The notes beneath the pieces are model-generated. The model saw only the letters and a program-made list of their open reading frames with translations. It searched no databases and had not been told where the DNA came from. This document shows positions 12,295 through 12,792 of a stretch of 12,792 nucleotides of DNA, in pieces. The position numbers and the translations under genes are program-made. The stretch covers positions 1 to 12,792 of the forward strand of contig JAGWQR010000289.1 of the NCBI GenBank assembly GCA_028869975.1, read 5' to 3'. Origin of the DNA: Alphaproteobacteria bacterium. Lineage in GTDB: Bacteria > Pseudomonadota > Alphaproteobacteria > Sphingomonadales > Sphingomonadaceae. Every line of letters starts with the position of its first letter. The stretch's first letter is position 1.

Positions 12295-12529
12295 GCGCCC
12301 GTTGTCTTCATCGTTCGAATTGGTGCTCGGCGCGCATACGGCGTTAATGGGGCCGTGCATTGCCAACCCGCCTTCGCTTGAGGCGGCAGTGGCCGCGATG
12401 GCCCCGGCGACAAAAGCGGCCATCCTGAGCGATTACAATCTCTGTCGAGTGAGTTCTAAGCTTGGCTATGTTAGCGCCATGACGATTGAGAAAAATTGCC
12501 TTGCAAACCAGATGAGGTTGACATCATAA
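12275..12529 (+). CDS. Unrecognised small reading frame
   Basis: An 84-residue frame overlaps the end of the PIN fragment by 20 bases. Alternative ATGs lie at 12284 and 12287. Its middle, ANPPSLEAAVAAMAPATKAA, is Ala-rich and looks helical, while its last 25 residues are less biased. I do not recognise a family, signal peptide or membrane segment. It may be a fragment of a larger lost gene or not be coding at all. Confidence 0.25.
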   Translation: MWRMMDERPLSSSFELVLGAHTALMGPCIANPPSLEAAVAAMAPATKAAILSDYNLCRVSSKLGYVSAMTIEKNCLANQMRLTS

Positions 12530-12631
12530 TGAATGCGCCAAGGGAGATACTCTACGAAGGCAAGGTCATCGTGAGATGACGCCTATCTATGCTCCACACG
12601 TCATTATAACTCTTTGATTGTGAGTGAGACT

Positions 12632-12792
12632 ATGGAGCAGCGCCAAACCGACCAGCGGGATATCATGCTTGCTGAGCTCTATCATGAATTGCGCAGCGCA
12701 GCGGCGCGCCTGCTGCGGCGAGAGGCACCAGACCTGACTCTGCAACCGACCGAACTTGTCAACGAAGCTTCGCTCCGTCTGATGCAGATCGA
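12632..12792 (+). CDS. ECF-type sigma-70 family RNA polymerase sigma factor, 3' end outside the window
   Basis: The first 53 codons are visible. ELYHELRSAAARLLRREAPD followed by LTLQPTELVNEASLRLMQI matches the start of region 2 of the ECF-like sigma factors grouped as TIGR02999. Extracytoplasmic-function sigma factors direct RNA polymerase to a small regulon, often under an anti-sigma factor that would lie beyond this window. The ATG at 12632 is chosen because the family pattern starts shortly after it. An in-frame GTG at 12620 would add four residues. The preceding 100 bases contain a TTGACA (12518-12523) without a well-spaced -10 box. Confidence 0.8.
   Translation, partial: MEQRQTDQRDIMLAELYHELRSAAARLLRREAPDLTLQPTELVNEASLRLMQI

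Noticed and set aside
12518..12551. Housekeeping promoter before the ECF sigma gene (TTGACA)
   Set aside because: No acceptable -10 box lies 16-18 bases downstream; the nearest candidate, GATACT, is about 22 bases away.

Overview
The window looks like a chromosomal segment of an alphaproteobacterium, most likely a sphingomonad. The evidence is the gene order hisB-hisH-hisA-hisF...hisE-HIT protein, the high-GC codon use, the start codons overlapping stop codons within the operon, and the VPEPAD form of the PEP-CTERM sorting signal. The genus cannot be fixed from the sequence alone.

Bases 1-4543 hold a histidine biosynthesis operon: hisB (5' end outside the window), hisH, hisA and hisF overlap each other by 4 bases. 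The operon is interrupted between hisF and hisE by two short genes for secreted, Ser/Gly/Thr-rich PEP-CTERM proteins. These share an N-terminal YCGCG-x-PG motif. The first has a near-consensus sigma-54 (-24/-12) promoter upstream, an in-frame 21-bp tandem repeat inside and a strong terminator downstream. hisE and a HIT-family hydrolase gene follow as a tight pair.

Bases 4694-8478 are housekeeping-like: a GT4-type glycosyltransferase, the AAA+ ATPase RarA (3 bases downstream, with a perfect hairpin at the junction) and a multi-pass membrane protein related to mechanosensitive channels. A terminator and a tRNA-Thr(TGT) gene close this block.

From about 8680 the sequence becomes accessory. An IS1595-family element of about 2.07 kb lies 22 bases past the tRNA. 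It encodes a DDN-type transposase and, overlapping its stop codon, a BRO-N/DinD-like passenger gene. The passenger's conserved C-terminal tail sits in another frame, which points to a one-base frameshift at a run of four C. Matching terminal inverted repeats and an imperfect 8-bp flanking repeat mark the element's ends.

After the element come about 0.6 kb of mostly non-coding or decayed sequence with a possible remnant of a LuxR-like regulator, an intact VapBC-type toxin-antitoxin pair, an in-frame C-terminal fragment of a second PIN-domain toxin, an unrecognised small reading frame, and the 5' end of an ECF sigma factor gene that runs off the window.
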